Shown one piece after another: positions 48,120 to 57,253 of a DNA stretch of 64,000 nucleotides. The position numbers were made by a program, and so were the translations under genes. Every line of letters begins with the position of its first letter. Position 1 is the first letter of the stretch. Origin of the DNA: Bacillus sp. Bos-x628 (GTDB lineage: Bacteria > Bacillota > Bacilli > Bacillales > Bacillaceae); the NCBI RefSeq assembly GCF_040500475.1, contig NZ_CP159358.1, forward strand, positions 2,356,001-2,420,000, read 5' to 3'. The notes under the pieces are model-generated. The model had not been told where the DNA came from and did not search any database. It was given only the letters and a program-made list of their open reading frames with translations.

Positions 48120-49085
48120 ATGACGAAGTCTTATTTAATTACAGGCGGAGCAGGATTTATTGGTCTGAATTTCGTGAAGCTAATGCTTCAGGAATCAGAT
48201 GTCCGGCTCACAGTATTTGATAAATTAACCTATGCCAGTCATCCAGATGAGATGGATTCATTATCAGCATTGTCTCATTTTCGTTTTATTCAAGGAGACA
48301 TCACACAGGAGCATGAGTTGAATCAAGTCTTTGATGAAACCTATGATGCGATCATCCATTTTGCAGCAGAGTCGCATGTCGATCGCAGTATTGAGTCGGC
48401 AGAACCTTTTATCCAAACAAATGTCCTTGGCACGTATCGTATTTTAGAAGCTGTCTTAAAAGGAAAAGCGAAAAAACTGATCCATATTTCAACAGATGAA
48501 GTGTACGGAGATCTGGAGCTGAATGACCCTGCTTTCACAGAACAAACACCACTCTCACCGAATAATCCTTATTCAGCAAGTAAGGCGAGTTCCGACCTGC
48601 TTGTGAAATCTTATATCCACACACATCAATTACCCGCAATGATTACGCGATGCAGCAACAACTATGGGCCTTATCAGCACGAAGAGAAACTAATACCAAC
48701 CATTGTACGAAAAGCATTAAATGGAGAAAAAATTCCGATTTATGGAGACGGCCAGCAGATTCGTGATTGGCTGTATGTGAAGGATCATGCTAGGGCCGTG
48801 AAACTGATATTGGAAAAAGGGACAGCCGGAGAGGTGTACAATATTGGCGGCGGCAACGAGAAGACGAATCTCGACTTAACGAAAACCATTCTAACAAGCC
48901 TCGGTATCAGTCATGACCAAATTTCGTTTATTCAAGATCGAAAAGGGCATGACAGACGCTATGCGATTGATGCCAGTAAGCTAAAAAAAGAGCTCGGCTG
49001 GGCACAAGCTACTTCATTTGAAAAAGGTATTGAAAAAACGATCAGTTGGTATCGTGCCAAATTCGATCAGAGCGAAGAAGGGTGA
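48120..49085 (+). CDS. spsJ: SpsJ, dTDP-glucose 4,6-dehydratase
   Basis: A 321-residue RmlB-type SDR: NAD motif '[17 protein letters not shown]', catalytic '[16 protein letters not shown]' and Tyr-x3-Lys in '[13 protein letters not shown]', plus '[17 protein letters not shown]'. Makes dTDP-4-keto-6-deoxyglucose. Eleven bp after spsI; AGAGGGATACGT precedes ATG 48120. Confidence 0.95.
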   Translation: MTKSYLITGGAGFIGLNFVKLMLQESDVRLTVFDKLTYASHPDEMDSLSALSHFRFIQGDITQEHELNQVFDETYDAIIHFAAESHVDRSIESAEPFIQTNVLGTYRILEAVLKGKAKKLIHISTDEVYGDLELNDPAFTEQTPLSPNNPYSASKASSDLLVKSYIHTHQLPAMITRCSNNYGPYQHEEKLIPTIVRKALNGEKIPIYGDGQQIRDWLYVKDHARAVKLILEKGTAGEVYNIGGGNEKTNLDLTKTILTSLGISHDQISFIQDRKGHDRRYAIDASKLKKELGWAQATSFEKGIEKTISWYRAKFDQSEEG

Positions 49086-49088
49086 CGG

Positions 49089-49943
49089 ATGAAGGTTTTA
49101 ATCACCGGTGCAGGCGGTCAATTAGGGAAGGAATTGAGCAAACAGCTTAAGGAAAAAGATATGAGCGTTATTTCATTAACAAGGAGTATGCTCAATATCA
49201 CTGATCAACAAGCGGTTAGACATGCAATGAGACATTACCGACCCGACATTGTCGTCAGTGCGGCTGCATATACATCAGTTGATCAATGTGAAACAGAAAC
49301 AGAAAAAGCCTATCTCGTCAACGGGATTGGTGCATACTACACAGCTTTGGAAGCAAAGCAGGTGGGGGCAGATGTATTACACGTCAGTACAGATTATGTC
49401 TTTGATGGTCAAAAGGGCGCTCCTTATCAGGTTGATGATCAAGCTGATCCCCAAACCATATATGGAAAGAGCAAAAAGCTTGGAGAGGAATTGATTCGGC
49501 TTGTGTCAGACGAAGTGAAAATCATACGTACCTCATGGCTGTATGGACATGGAGGACACAATTTTGTAAATACCATACTTCGGCTGGCTGAAACAAAAGA
49601 TCATGTACGCGTAGTGAATGATCAGTTTGGCTCTCCAACCTATACAAAGGATGTAGCAGAGGCTTTGATTCATTTATTTGATCAGGCATCTGGCATTTAT
49701 CATGTCAGTAATCGGGAGAGCTGCTCTTGGTTTGAATTTGCAAAAGAAATTGTTGCAAGGAGCGGACGATCTACAACCATTGAACCGATTTCCACCGAGG
49801 AGTATGGCTTCCAAACACCTCGTCCAGCGTATTCTGTGTTAGACCTTCAAGCGATTGAGGCCACAGGCTGGCAGCCGAGACATTGGAAGGAGGCACTTCA
49901 AGAGTATTTGCAGAAAGAAGGGAGATGGCATCAACATGATTGA
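49089..49943 (+). CDS. spsK: SpsK, dTDP-4-dehydrorhamnose reductase
   Basis: A 284-residue RmlD-type reductase: 'ITGAGGQLGKELSKQLKEKD', 'VSAAAYTSVDQCE', 'STDYVFDGQKGAPYQVDD' and Tyr-x3-Lys 'YGKSKKLGEE'. Last step to dTDP-L-rhamnose. It starts 3 bp after spsJ and overlaps spsL by 8 bp. Confidence 0.95.
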   Translation: MKVLITGAGGQLGKELSKQLKEKDMSVISLTRSMLNITDQQAVRHAMRHYRPDIVVSAAAYTSVDQCETETEKAYLVNGIGAYYTALEAKQVGADVLHVSTDYVFDGQKGAPYQVDDQADPQTIYGKSKKLGEELIRLVSDEVKIIRTSWLYGHGGHNFVNTILRLAETKDHVRVVNDQFGSPTYTKDVAEALIHLFDQASGIYHVSNRESCSWFEFAKEIVARSGRSTTIEPISTEEYGFQTPRPAYSVLDLQAIEATGWQPRHWKEALQEYLQKEGRWHQHD

Positions 49944-50391
49944 TGGTGTGCAAATCAAAAAACTAATCAAGCATTGCGATGATCGAGGCTTTTTCGCAGA
50001 ACTCATTCGAGATGATGAACCGATGCTCAAGCGCTTTGGGCAGGCTTCATGGTCAAAAAGCTATCCAGGTGTGATTAAAGCGTTCCATTATCACGAAAAA
50101 CAAGATGACGTGTGGTTTTTTCCAGCAGGGCATGCACAGGTTGTTTTATACGATTTGCGAGAGGGATCAGCCACAAATGGTCAAACGGATGTTTATTATA
50201 TGGGTGAAGACAATCCGATGCTACTTCTCATTCCAAAGGGTGTCGCACATGGCTATCGTGTACTAGGAGAGACGCCGCTGCAAATTGTTTATTTTACAAC
50301 AGAATCCTATGACCCGAAAAACCCAGATGAAAAGAGAATCGCTTGGAATGATGAGACGATCGGATTTAATTGGGAAACGACGTTTAAATAA
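49936..50391 (+). CDS. spsL: SpsL, dTDP-4-dehydrorhamnose 3,5-epimerase
   Basis: A 151-residue RmlC-type cupin epimerase: 'DDRGFFAELIRDDEPM', 'GVIKAFHYHEKQDDVWFFPA' and 'PMLLLIPKGVAHGYRVLG'. ATG 49936 overlaps the end of spsK and gives a start matching the B. subtilis protein; the longer frame runs back inside spsK. A short hairpin follows at 50401-50422. Confidence 0.93.
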   Translation: MIDGVQIKKLIKHCDDRGFFAELIRDDEPMLKRFGQASWSKSYPGVIKAFHYHEKQDDVWFFPAGHAQVVLYDLREGSATNGQTDVYYMGEDNPMLLLIPKGVAHGYRVLGETPLQIVYFTTESYDPKNPDEKRIAWNDETIGFNWETTFK

Positions 50392-50397
50392 GAGAGA

Positions 50398-50424
50398 AAG
50401 GACCTTTCGCAGGAGAAAGGTCTT
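50398..50424 (+). terminator. Probable sps operon terminator
   Basis: GACCTTTC (50401-50408) and GAAAGGTC (50415-50422) form a stem, but the following T-run is poor. Confidence 0.5.
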
Positions 50425-50465
50425 GTTCATGTTGATTTGACTCCTGACTATGAAGTGAAATGAAT

Positions 50466-51625
50466 CTAGGTGTTTCTTGAGCGATGGTTTGATTGATGAA
50501 CAGAACGTGAAAGCTCGCGCTTGTAACTGCTTAAGCTAATGATAAAACCTACAAAGGTAATCAGCGCACAAAGAAGCCCGACTGTATGATATCCAAAGTG
50601 AACATAGACTAGTCCCATAAGTGCTGAACCGAGCATGACCGCAAGATTGGAGGCAAGGCTATAAAAAGCCATGATCTTCCCGCGGTACGTTTGAGAACAT
50701 TCACTCAAAATTGTGCTCAGCAATGTGACCGATAAACTTTGCATAGCACCCCAAATCAATAGCGCAAAAATCAAGAATATCCATGAAAAAGGCGCATAGG
50801 GAAGTAAGGCTAAAACAATCGTCATTCCACCGAGGACCATAAATAGAGACCGTGTTTTTCCAAAAAAATCTGCTAGCTTACCAGTAAAGACGCTCATTGA
50901 AAAGCCAATGCCATATACCATGATGAGGAGTCCTGCTGATGATTGTCCTCCCTCAAACAGACTTTGCAAATAGGTTCCTAAAAATGAGTACATGCCATAA
51001 AATCCAAGCATATTACAGAATGTCACTGTCAGATAGGCCGGTACTCGTTCAATGTTCAATGCATGCCATAACGAGCCTGTTTTCTCCCTAGATTCGGCGA
51101 CAGATGTATCTGATTTGGTCACTTGTTTTCGTGATTCAAGGATGACGAGCAGCAGGACAACAAGACTCATGATAGCGAAAATCCAAAACGTCCAGCGCCA
51201 GTTCAGATTTTGACCGATAAAGGCTCCGATTGGTACACCAAGGACAAGAGAAAGAGACCAGCTCGACACAATGAGTCCCATCACTTTGCCTCGATATTGG
51301 TAAGGAACCCTGTCGCCCACAAGAGCATAAGCCGTTGGCACAAATACACCAGTCGCCAGCCCAGATATGGCTCGACCAGCAAAAAACACCGCCAAATTAG
51401 GTGCAGCAGCGCACATAATGGTTCCAATTAAAAAGAAAGAAAGTCCGACCACTAAACACAGTAAATGGGTGATCTCAATGGTGAGATGGCCAAGTGATGC
51501 ACCGCCGGCATTCCCGCTAGTAAAGGCAGAATGACTTAATGTAGATGCGAGTGTCGACGCTTCATGTGCCAGCATCATTGTGCGGTAAAACGTTAATGCA
51601 AAAATGGCAATAGGGAAGTTCTCAT
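50466..51625 (-). pseudogene. MFS transporter with a disrupted 5' end
   Basis: The frame from ATG 51578 encodes 370 residues of an MFS carrier (for example 'FFAGRAISGLATGVFVPTAY', 'RGKVMGLIVSSWSLSLVLGV'). Its first 50 residues do not form a normal TM1-TM2, and the loop motif 'GxLaDrxGR' reads 'GHLTIEITHLL'. A better start, ATG 51625 after AGGTGATC, opens another frame that stops after ten codons; one extra A after ATGAGA would join it to 'FPIAIFALTFYRTMM' in the transporter frame. A single-base deletion, or a sequencing error, is the simplest reading. The position corresponds to B. subtilis ywfA. Confidence 0.55.
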
Positions 51626-51654
51626 GATGAGATCACCTATCTAAACGATTACAT

Positions 51655-51684
51655 AAAAAGGCTTCGGATGGACCCGAAGCCTTC
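51655..51684 (-). terminator. hemQ terminator
   Basis: GGCTTCGG (51660-51667) pairs with CCGAAGCC (51674-51681); a T-run follows on the minus strand. Confidence 0.9.
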
Positions 51685-51692
51685 AGAGCTTA

Positions 51693-52463
51693 TCAAACAT
51701 GAAAATAAGACGCCAGCTGCTCGTTTGCTAATCGGTTACCGACAAAGAAGGAACCAAATTCGCCGTAGCGTGCACTGACTTCATCAAAACGCATTTCATA
51801 CACTAGTTTTTTGAACTGAAGGACATCGTCAGAGAAAAGTGTGACGCCCCATTCGTAATCATCAAAACCGACAGAGCCTGTAATGATCTGTTTCACTTTT
51901 CCAGCATAGCTTCTGCCAATTAAGCCATGGCTTCTCATCAGGGATTTACGTTCATCCATAGAGAGCATGTACCAGTTGTCATTGCCAGAACGTCTTTTAT
52001 CCATTGGATAGAAGCACACGTATTGAGAAGAAGGAAGCTCTGGGTATAGACGCGCACGTACATGAGGGTTCTCGTAAGGATCTCCGCCATCTCCGCCTCC
52101 TGCTAAGTAGTTGCTGAGCTCAACAACTGAAACGTACGAATAAGCTGGGATCGTAAACTCTGCTAGTCGTGTCTTGTTGAATTCAAGTTCAATTTCACCC
52201 AGTTCTTCCATGGTTGGACGCAAAATCATGAGCATAATATCTGCTTTTTGGCCGACAATACTATAGATTGTTTGGCTTCCAGCTTTATCATGCTCAGCTG
52301 TTTTCCATTTTTCTAATAGACCTGTGAACTCATGAAGAATCGCTTGGTGCTCATCACTTGTCAGCAGCTTCCAAGCTGTCCAGTCAATGGTTCTAAAATC
52401 ATGCAGCGCATACCACCCGTCTAGTGTTTGAGCTGCTTCATTTGTTGTATGTTGTTCGCTCAT
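51693..52463 (-). CDS. hemQ: Coproheme decarboxylase HemQ
   Basis: HemQ (YwfI) converts coproheme to protoheme, the last step of the Gram-positive coproporphyrin pathway. The 256-residue chlorite-dismutase-fold protein has '[20 protein letters not shown]' (active-site Tyr region), '[20 protein letters not shown]' (heme His) and 'FFVGNRL'. ATG 52463 has AGGAG upstream; GTG 52472 overlaps that site. It is divergent from pta, as in B. subtilis. Confidence 0.95.
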   Translation of the reverse strand: MSEQHTTNEAAQTLDGWYALHDFRTIDWTAWKLLTSDEHQAILHEFTGLLEKWKTAEHDKAGSQTIYSIVGQKADIMLMILRPTMEELGEIELEFNKTRLAEFTIPAYSYVSVVELSNYLAGGGDGGDPYENPHVRARLYPELPSSQYVCFYPMDKRRSGNDNWYMLSMDERKSLMRSHGLIGRSYAGKVKQIITGSVGFDDYEWGVTLFSDDVLQFKKLVYEMRFDEVSARYGEFGSFFVGNRLANEQLASYFHV

Positions 52464-52604
52464 TTCTTTCACTCCTATTTACAGTTTTCCATCTGTTCCA
52501 ACTATAACATAGATTGTCCAAATGGAGATGTGATCAAAACTTGAACGACAAAAACAGCTTTTATGGAAATTGATTAAATTAGTTTGAAAAATAAGAATTT
52601 AAAT

Positions 52605-52618
52605 TGTAAGCGCTATAA
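52605..52618 (+). promoter_or_regulatory. CcpA cre site upstream of pta
   Basis: TGTAAGCGCTATAA fits the cre consensus TGWAARCGYTWWCW with one mismatch. A promoter TTGAAT (52633-52638), 16-bp spacer, TATGCT (52655-52660) follows, placing the site near -55, the position from which CcpA activates pta in B. subtilis. Confidence 0.65.
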
Positions 52619-52703
52619 TGTAAGTTGGTAGTTTGAATTTATGTGGAAGAAGAGTATGCTTAAAAGAGAACGCTTTTTTTGTAAAATCAAGGAGGGTATA
52701 TAA

Positions 52704-53675
52704 GTGGCAGATATTTTTTCAACAGTTCAGGAAAAGGTTGCAGGTAAAGGAGTAAAGATCGTTTTTCCTGAGGGAATGGACGAACGCATTTTAACAGCGG
52801 TTCACAAACTTGCAGATGGTAAAGTATTACAGCCGATTGTGATCGGTAAAAAGCAGGAAGTCGAAGCAAAAGCAAAAGAATTAGGTCTTACACTGAATGG
52901 TGTTGACGTGTATGATCCTCATACATATGAAGATTTTGAAGAGCTTGTCCAAGCTTTCGTTGAAAGACGTAAAGGAAAAGCAACAGAAGAACAGGCGAGA
53001 AAAGCATTACTTGATGAAAACTATTTCGGTACAATGCTTGTGTATAAAGGTCTTGCAGACGGTCTTGTGAGCGGTGCAGCACATTCAACTGCTGACACAG
53101 TGCGCCCAGCACTTCAAATCATTAAAACTAAAGAAGGCGTGAAGAAAACATCTGGCGTCTTCATCATGGCTCGCGGCGAAGAGCAATATGTGTTTGCTGA
53201 TTGTGCCATCAACATTGCACCAGATAGCCAAGATCTTGCTGAGATTGCGATCGAAAGTGCCAACACAGCGAAAATGTTTGACATTGAACCGCGTGTGGCG
53301 ATGCTTAGCTTCTCAACAAAAGGCTCAGCTAAATCTGACGAAACAGAAAAAGTATCAGAAGCGGTTCGCATCGCAAAAGAAAAAGCACCTGAGCTTGTAC
53401 TTGATGGAGAATTCCAATTCGATGCAGCTTTCGTTCCGTCTGTTGCAGCGAAAAAAGCACCAGACTCTGTCATCAAAGGGGACGCAAACGTATTTGTTTT
53501 CCCAAGCCTAGAAGCTGGAAATATTGGCTACAAAATTGCACAGCGCTTAGGTAACTTTGAAGCTGTAGGTCCAATTTTACAAGGCTTAAATCAACCAGTA
53601 AATGATCTTTCAAGAGGCTGTAATGCTGAAGATGTTTACAACCTTGCGCTGATCACAGCGGCTCAAGCGATATAA
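52704..53675 (+). CDS. pta: Phosphate acetyltransferase Pta
   Basis: Pta converts acetyl-CoA and phosphate to acetyl phosphate in overflow metabolism. The 323-residue enzyme shows 'KIVFPEGMDERILTAVHKLA', 'GLVSGAAHSTADTVRPALQI', 'PRVAMLSFSTKGSAKSDETE' and 'GCNAEDVYNLALITAAQ'. GTG 52704 has AAGGAGGG 7 nt upstream. It is monocistronic with a strong terminator and is likely CcpA-activated. Confidence 0.96.
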   Translation: MADIFSTVQEKVAGKGVKIVFPEGMDERILTAVHKLADGKVLQPIVIGKKQEVEAKAKELGLTLNGVDVYDPHTYEDFEELVQAFVERRKGKATEEQARKALLDENYFGTMLVYKGLADGLVSGAAHSTADTVRPALQIIKTKEGVKKTSGVFIMARGEEQYVFADCAINIAPDSQDLAEIAIESANTAKMFDIEPRVAMLSFSTKGSAKSDETEKVSEAVRIAKEKAPELVLDGEFQFDAAFVPSVAAKKAPDSVIKGDANVFVFPSLEAGNIGYKIAQRLGNFEAVGPILQGLNQPVNDLSRGCNAEDVYNLALITAAQAI

Positions 53676-53696
53676 TATAGAGGTCAAAAAACCTGT

Positions 53697-53740
53697 AAAA
53701 ACAGTTAGTTTCGAGAAAATTTGAAACTAACTGTTTTTTT
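53697..53740 (+). terminator. pta terminator
   Basis: AAAAACAGTTAGTTTC (53697-53712) and GAAACTAACTGTTTTT (53723-53738) form a perfect 16-bp stem followed by more T. Confidence 0.95.
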
Positions 53741-53920
53741 ATGCCTGAAAATACAGGGAGAATAGACGTGTGTCACCTAGATTAATAAAAGAAAATACAC
53801 CATTAATAGGTATAAAAACCCAATACATATGATTCATTTTCATTGAATTCGTGTTCAGTTCCATCTCTCATACGCTAAAAAATGGTAGAATAGGTAAGGA
53901 TAATGGAGGAATAGAGGTGT

Positions 53921-54331
53921 ATGACAATATCTGGAGCAATGATGATAGAATATACAACGGCTTTGTATTCGTTAAAGGCAGATATATCCTTGAAAAAAGA
54001 GCAAATCATAGAACTCAAAATGTGCCGCAAAGAAGTAAAAGCGGCAAAAGCATTCCTGTCGGATGCTAATCATATAATCACTCAACCGGATCTTACATCA
54101 CATACATGGTTTGGAAGGTTAGCAGATACATTTGATGACCTTCGGGATGAGATGACATCTGCCAGTCAAGAGATAAAGAGTACACAGCTCAATAATCTAT
54201 TGAATCAAATTGATGACAAAATGAATGACCTAATATCAGGTATCCAATCCTTAGAGAATGAGATTCGATCAGTCGAAAGTAAAATAGAGAAAGAGAAGCA
54301 AAAACAAATGGAAGAAAAAAGAGGTAATTAA
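53921..54331 (+). CDS. DUF5082 (YwqH-like) LXG-associated helical protein
   Basis: A 136-residue, wholly helical protein with coiled-coil stretches ('YTTALYSLKADISLKKEQII', 'NLLNQIDDKMNDLISGIQSL', 'EKEKQKQMEEK'). It has the length, charge pattern and genomic place of YwqH/DUF5082 proteins, which precede LXG toxins and act as targeting partners for type VII secretion. GGAGGAATAGAGGTGT precedes ATG 53921. It starts the LXG operon. Confidence 0.8.
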   Translation: MTISGAMMIEYTTALYSLKADISLKKEQIIELKMCRKEVKAAKAFLSDANHIITQPDLTSHTWFGRLADTFDDLRDEMTSASQEIKSTQLNNLLNQIDDKMNDLISGIQSLENEIRSVESKIEKEKQKQMEEKRGN

Positions 54332-54332
54332 T

Positions 54333-54611
54333 ATGAGCGGAGAAATCAAAATAGATGCCAGTCATGTCAAACGAGCATTGAACAATGCCGAACAGGCAGC
54401 CTCTCAAATGAAATCATCACTTCCAAAAACCATCAAAGGGAAAAACCAGCTCTCAACAACAGACAAAATCGAAGTGATCAATCAGCAGTTGAATGAATTA
54501 ATTACATCATATATAGAAATTCTTCAGAAACAGCTTGTACAAACAGAACAAGCCGTCGACACCATGATTGAAACCGATAAAGCGCTTGCGTCTGCCAGTA
54601 AAAGAAAGTAA
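54333..54611 (+). CDS. DUF5344 (YwqI-like) small helical partner of the LXG toxin
   Basis: A 92-residue helical hairpin protein related to the WXG100/EsxA superfamily in size and place ('ASHVKRALNNAEQAASQMKS', 'QQLNELITSYIEILQKQLVQ'). YwqI-like proteins bind the LXG domain and are needed for its export. It starts 1 bp after the DUF5082 stop and lies 11 bp before the toxin. Confidence 0.8.
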   Translation: MSGEIKIDASHVKRALNNAEQAASQMKSSLPKTIKGKNQLSTTDKIEVINQQLNELITSYIEILQKQLVQTEQAVDTMIETDKALASASKRK

Positions 54612-54622
54612 AGGAGAACGAA

Positions 54623-56416
54623 ATGAAAACCCTTGACGCCTATGCGCTGACAAACGGAATTGACAAGACGCTTGATGCGTTAAATCAACAATCACAAAAC
54701 ATCAAATCCCTTGAAATACAAATCAATCAAATCATCTCACTAGATGGCGCACTAAAGGGCGAGGCTGGTGAAGCCATTCAAGCGTTTTACGAAGAGTGTC
54801 ATATCCCCTTTTTGCAATTCTTTCAGGTCGTCATTGAAGAATACACCTGTGCGCTAAAAAAGACAAAGCAGGCTCTCCATGCACTTGAATCAAACCCGAA
54901 TGGCTTTATCTCTCAATCATTTATTGAACACGAGCTTGACCAAGGGTTAAAAAAAGCTGAACGGACCATTTCTGATATCGTATCAGATGTAAATCAAGCC
55001 CTCGGCAGGGTCAGCCATATTGTGCATTTGCCACATGTAGATGAATCTGCTTTCCAAGAAAGCTACCAAAAAGCATGGCTTGAGACCTCAAAAACCATTG
55101 GACTGCTTCATGCATTTGACAGGAAACAAACGAGTGGTTTACATGAAACAGAAAGCTCCCTTCACACAATGAAGCAATACATAGACACCCTAAGCACCAT
55201 GTTCACTGGTCCAAAAATTGAGATCACCAGCTATCAAAAAGGCTCTATTTTCAAAGATGGAAAAGCAGAAAAAGTGAGCAGTACGATCAGTGAATTGAAT
55301 GAAAAAATAGACAATCCTGACGAACCCCCAATGATGATTATGCTGAGGAAGCTGAATGAAAAAGAGCAAGCGAATGTGGATGCGGTTGTTCGCAATGAGA
55401 CCCGCCAAAACATCAACAGAGAAGGAAAAGCAAACGCCCCATCGCTTACCCCATTGCAAAAAGAAGCCGTGATCGGAAAAAACCGGATTCATGGAGACAT
55501 CAGGGTGGTAAATGGTAAACTATACAATGTAAAAGGCATCAAAAAGCTCAAAGAATTCGATATCGCAGATGAAGTGGTCACAGACCCATCAGACATTGAT
55601 TACATTGGCGGGCGGTATACCGTTTACGCCAATAAACAAATCATCCGAACGTATATCGTAAACGGCGAAGTAAAAATCGAAGAAGTCGACAACATCCCAG
55701 AAAGCCGAAGCCATGGAAACGCCAAACGCATCTTAGACGGCGAAGTCATCTCAGCCGCCGAAAACATCATCCTAGAATACAGCGGCATCTACGACGGCTA
55801 CCGAGCCGTCACCGGCAAAGACCCCGAAACGAGCCAAAACATTAGCAGCACAGACCAAGCCCTATCCGCAGTCTCCATCATGCCCATCATGAAATTAGCG
55901 AAGGTTGGGAAGGTATTTTTCAAAGTTGATAAAGGCGGGAAGATGGTTAAGAGGGTGGAGAAGGGGAATACATTAGATAGAAATCAACAACCGAAATTAG
56001 AAAACGCTAAGGTGGAAAGAGAGGTATCTGCAGAGGAAGTTAATAAATGGTGGAATGATGAAATGGGATATAATCAACCTCCATATAAACCGGGGACAAT
56101 TGTAAAAGAACTAAAGTTAACAAAGCCTACTACTTTTGTAAGAGTTTACGATGGAGAGAACTCTAAAATGTATGGGGGCTGGTTCATGAAGCTAGAGGAC
56201 ATTAAAGACCTAAATCCCAAAGAAATACAAGAAAAATTTGCTTTACCTTATCAACCGAAATATATAGCAGATTTAAAACTGGAAAAGGACACTGTAATAA
56301 GAAATGGTATCGTGAACCCTCTATTTGGACATAAAGGTGGAGGGAGTCAATTTGATTTAATGGGTCAGTACATCGGTGAATTTGGTAATGAAAGACGAAT
56401 AGGTGTGAAAAAATGA
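54623..56416 (+). CDS. LXG-domain polymorphic toxin with TNT-like C-terminus
   Basis: A 597-residue type VII secretion effector. Residues about 1-210 are the helical LXG domain ('KTLDAYALTNGIDKTLDALN'), about 210-400 a linker, about 400-460 a pretoxin segment ('YSGIYDGYRAVTGKDPETSQ'), and 465-597 the toxin tip. The tip has 'TTFVRVYDGENSKMYGGWFM' (Arg507) and 'NPLFGHKGGGSQFDL' (Gln576), which resemble the Arg and Gln motifs of the NAD+-hydrolysing TNT fold; the TNT His is not evident. NADase activity is inferred. ATG 54623 follows AAGGAGAACGAA. It overlaps the immunity gene by 4 bp. Confidence 0.85.
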   Translation: MKTLDAYALTNGIDKTLDALNQQSQNIKSLEIQINQIISLDGALKGEAGEAIQAFYEECHIPFLQFFQVVIEEYTCALKKTKQALHALESNPNGFISQSFIEHELDQGLKKAERTISDIVSDVNQALGRVSHIVHLPHVDESAFQESYQKAWLETSKTIGLLHAFDRKQTSGLHETESSLHTMKQYIDTLSTMFTGPKIEITSYQKGSIFKDGKAEKVSSTISELNEKIDNPDEPPMMIMLRKLNEKEQANVDAVVRNETRQNINREGKANAPSLTPLQKEAVIGKNRIHGDIRVVNGKLYNVKGIKKLKEFDIADEVVTDPSDIDYIGGRYTVYANKQIIRTYIVNGEVKIEEVDNIPESRSHGNAKRILDGEVISAAENIILEYSGIYDGYRAVTGKDPETSQNISSTDQALSAVSIMPIMKLAKVGKVFFKVDKGGKMVKRVEKGNTLDRNQQPKLENAKVEREVSAEEVNKWWNDEMGYNQPPYKPGTIVKELKLTKPTTFVRVYDGENSKMYGGWFMKLEDIKDLNPKEIQEKFALPYQPKYIADLKLEKDTVIRNGIVNPLFGHKGGGSQFDLMGQYIGEFGNERRIGVKK

Positions 56417-56748
56417 ATAAAATAGAGATTGATGAAAATAAATTAATTATAGGAGAAAAAGAGGTCTCCTTCGATAAAAATATTCAAGAAGTAAAAATTT
56501 TAAATCAAATAATTCTTATACTTTTGGAAATTGATGGGTCTTTAAATAATGTGTATGCAATCAATTATAATTGCGACATATTATGGAAAATAAAAGAACC
56601 TAAAACCGAATTTATAGGAAATAGAAAATTCCCTTATGTTGGTTTTAGCGAAAAAGATAATAAAGTCAGTGTAATTGATTTTTATGGTAGAAGGTTTTAT
56701 CTTGATATAACTAATGGAGAAATAATAGGTGCAGACATCGTTAAATAA
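56413..56748 (+). CDS. Putative immunity protein for the LXG toxin
   Basis: A 111-residue acidic, beta-rich protein ('MNKIEIDENKLIIGEKEVSF', 'FPYVGFSEKDNKVSVIDFYG'). I recognise no named family. Overlapping the toxin stop by ATGA and being much more AT-rich than the surrounding genome are typical of cognate immunity genes. It should act in the cytoplasm against the TNT-like tip. A terminator follows at 56808-56845. Confidence 0.7.
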   Translation: MNKIEIDENKLIIGEKEVSFDKNIQEVKILNQIILILLEIDGSLNNVYAINYNCDILWKIKEPKTEFIGNRKFPYVGFSEKDNKVSVIDFYGRRFYLDITNGEIIGADIVK

Positions 56749-56807
56749 TTATTTTTAGTAGTATTTTCAAGAGAAAAAGTTTGAAATTTGACTAATTAAA
56801 TAAATCT

Positions 56808-56845
56808 AAACCTTGATTGGCTAAATGTCTTTCAAGGTTTTTTGC
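56808..56845 (+). terminator. Terminator of the LXG operon
   Basis: AAACCTTGA (56808-56816) and TCAAGGTTT (56832-56840) pair, followed by TTTTG. Confidence 0.8.
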
Positions 56846-56918
56846 TTTACTTATTTAATAGCTGGGATGGTTTTGGCATAACATAATTAAAAAACTAACG
56901 AGAATGACAAAGCTCGTG

Positions 56919-57224
56919 GCGATAAAGGGATCAATTATCTCTGATATCGTATCAGATGCCAACCACTTACGCCAATGAAAGGAATTCTTATTAACATTAT
57001 TTTTTGATAATGGAAAACTTAGAGAGGTACATTTATCAGAATTCATAAATGGACTATATTGGGATAATTTATCAGAAGATATTGAAATTGCAAAGAAAAA
57101 AAGTCATGACCAGTGGTTGTTAACTGTTTTAGGAAAAGAACCTTATGATTATTCATGGGGGCATGTAGAATCTGTCTTTGACAAGAAAGGTTGTGTTAGT
57201 TCAATTATTCTAAGGTATAAATAA
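56919..57224 (+). pseudogene. Remnant of a second LXG/immunity cassette
   Basis: The frame GSIISDIVSDANHLRQ ends at a TGA near 56979 and matches the intact toxin's 'ERTISDIVSDVNQ'; the two share 19 identical bases (54971-54989 and 56940-56958). Right after it a start-less frame, 56982-57224, encodes 80 residues ('LFFDNGKLREVHLSEFINGL', 'HDQWLLTVLGKEPYDYSWGH', 'VFDKKGCVSSIILRYK') that look like the 3' part of a small immunity-type gene. Both fragments are broken leftovers of toxin-immunity exchange. Confidence 0.6.
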
Positions 57225-57253
57225 CTATTATTAAAAACCTTGTGATATGGAAA

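Noticed and set aside
53114..53476. A 120-codon open frame antisense to pta
   Set aside because: It is a shadow of the strongly coding plus-strand pta frame and has no ribosome site or family.
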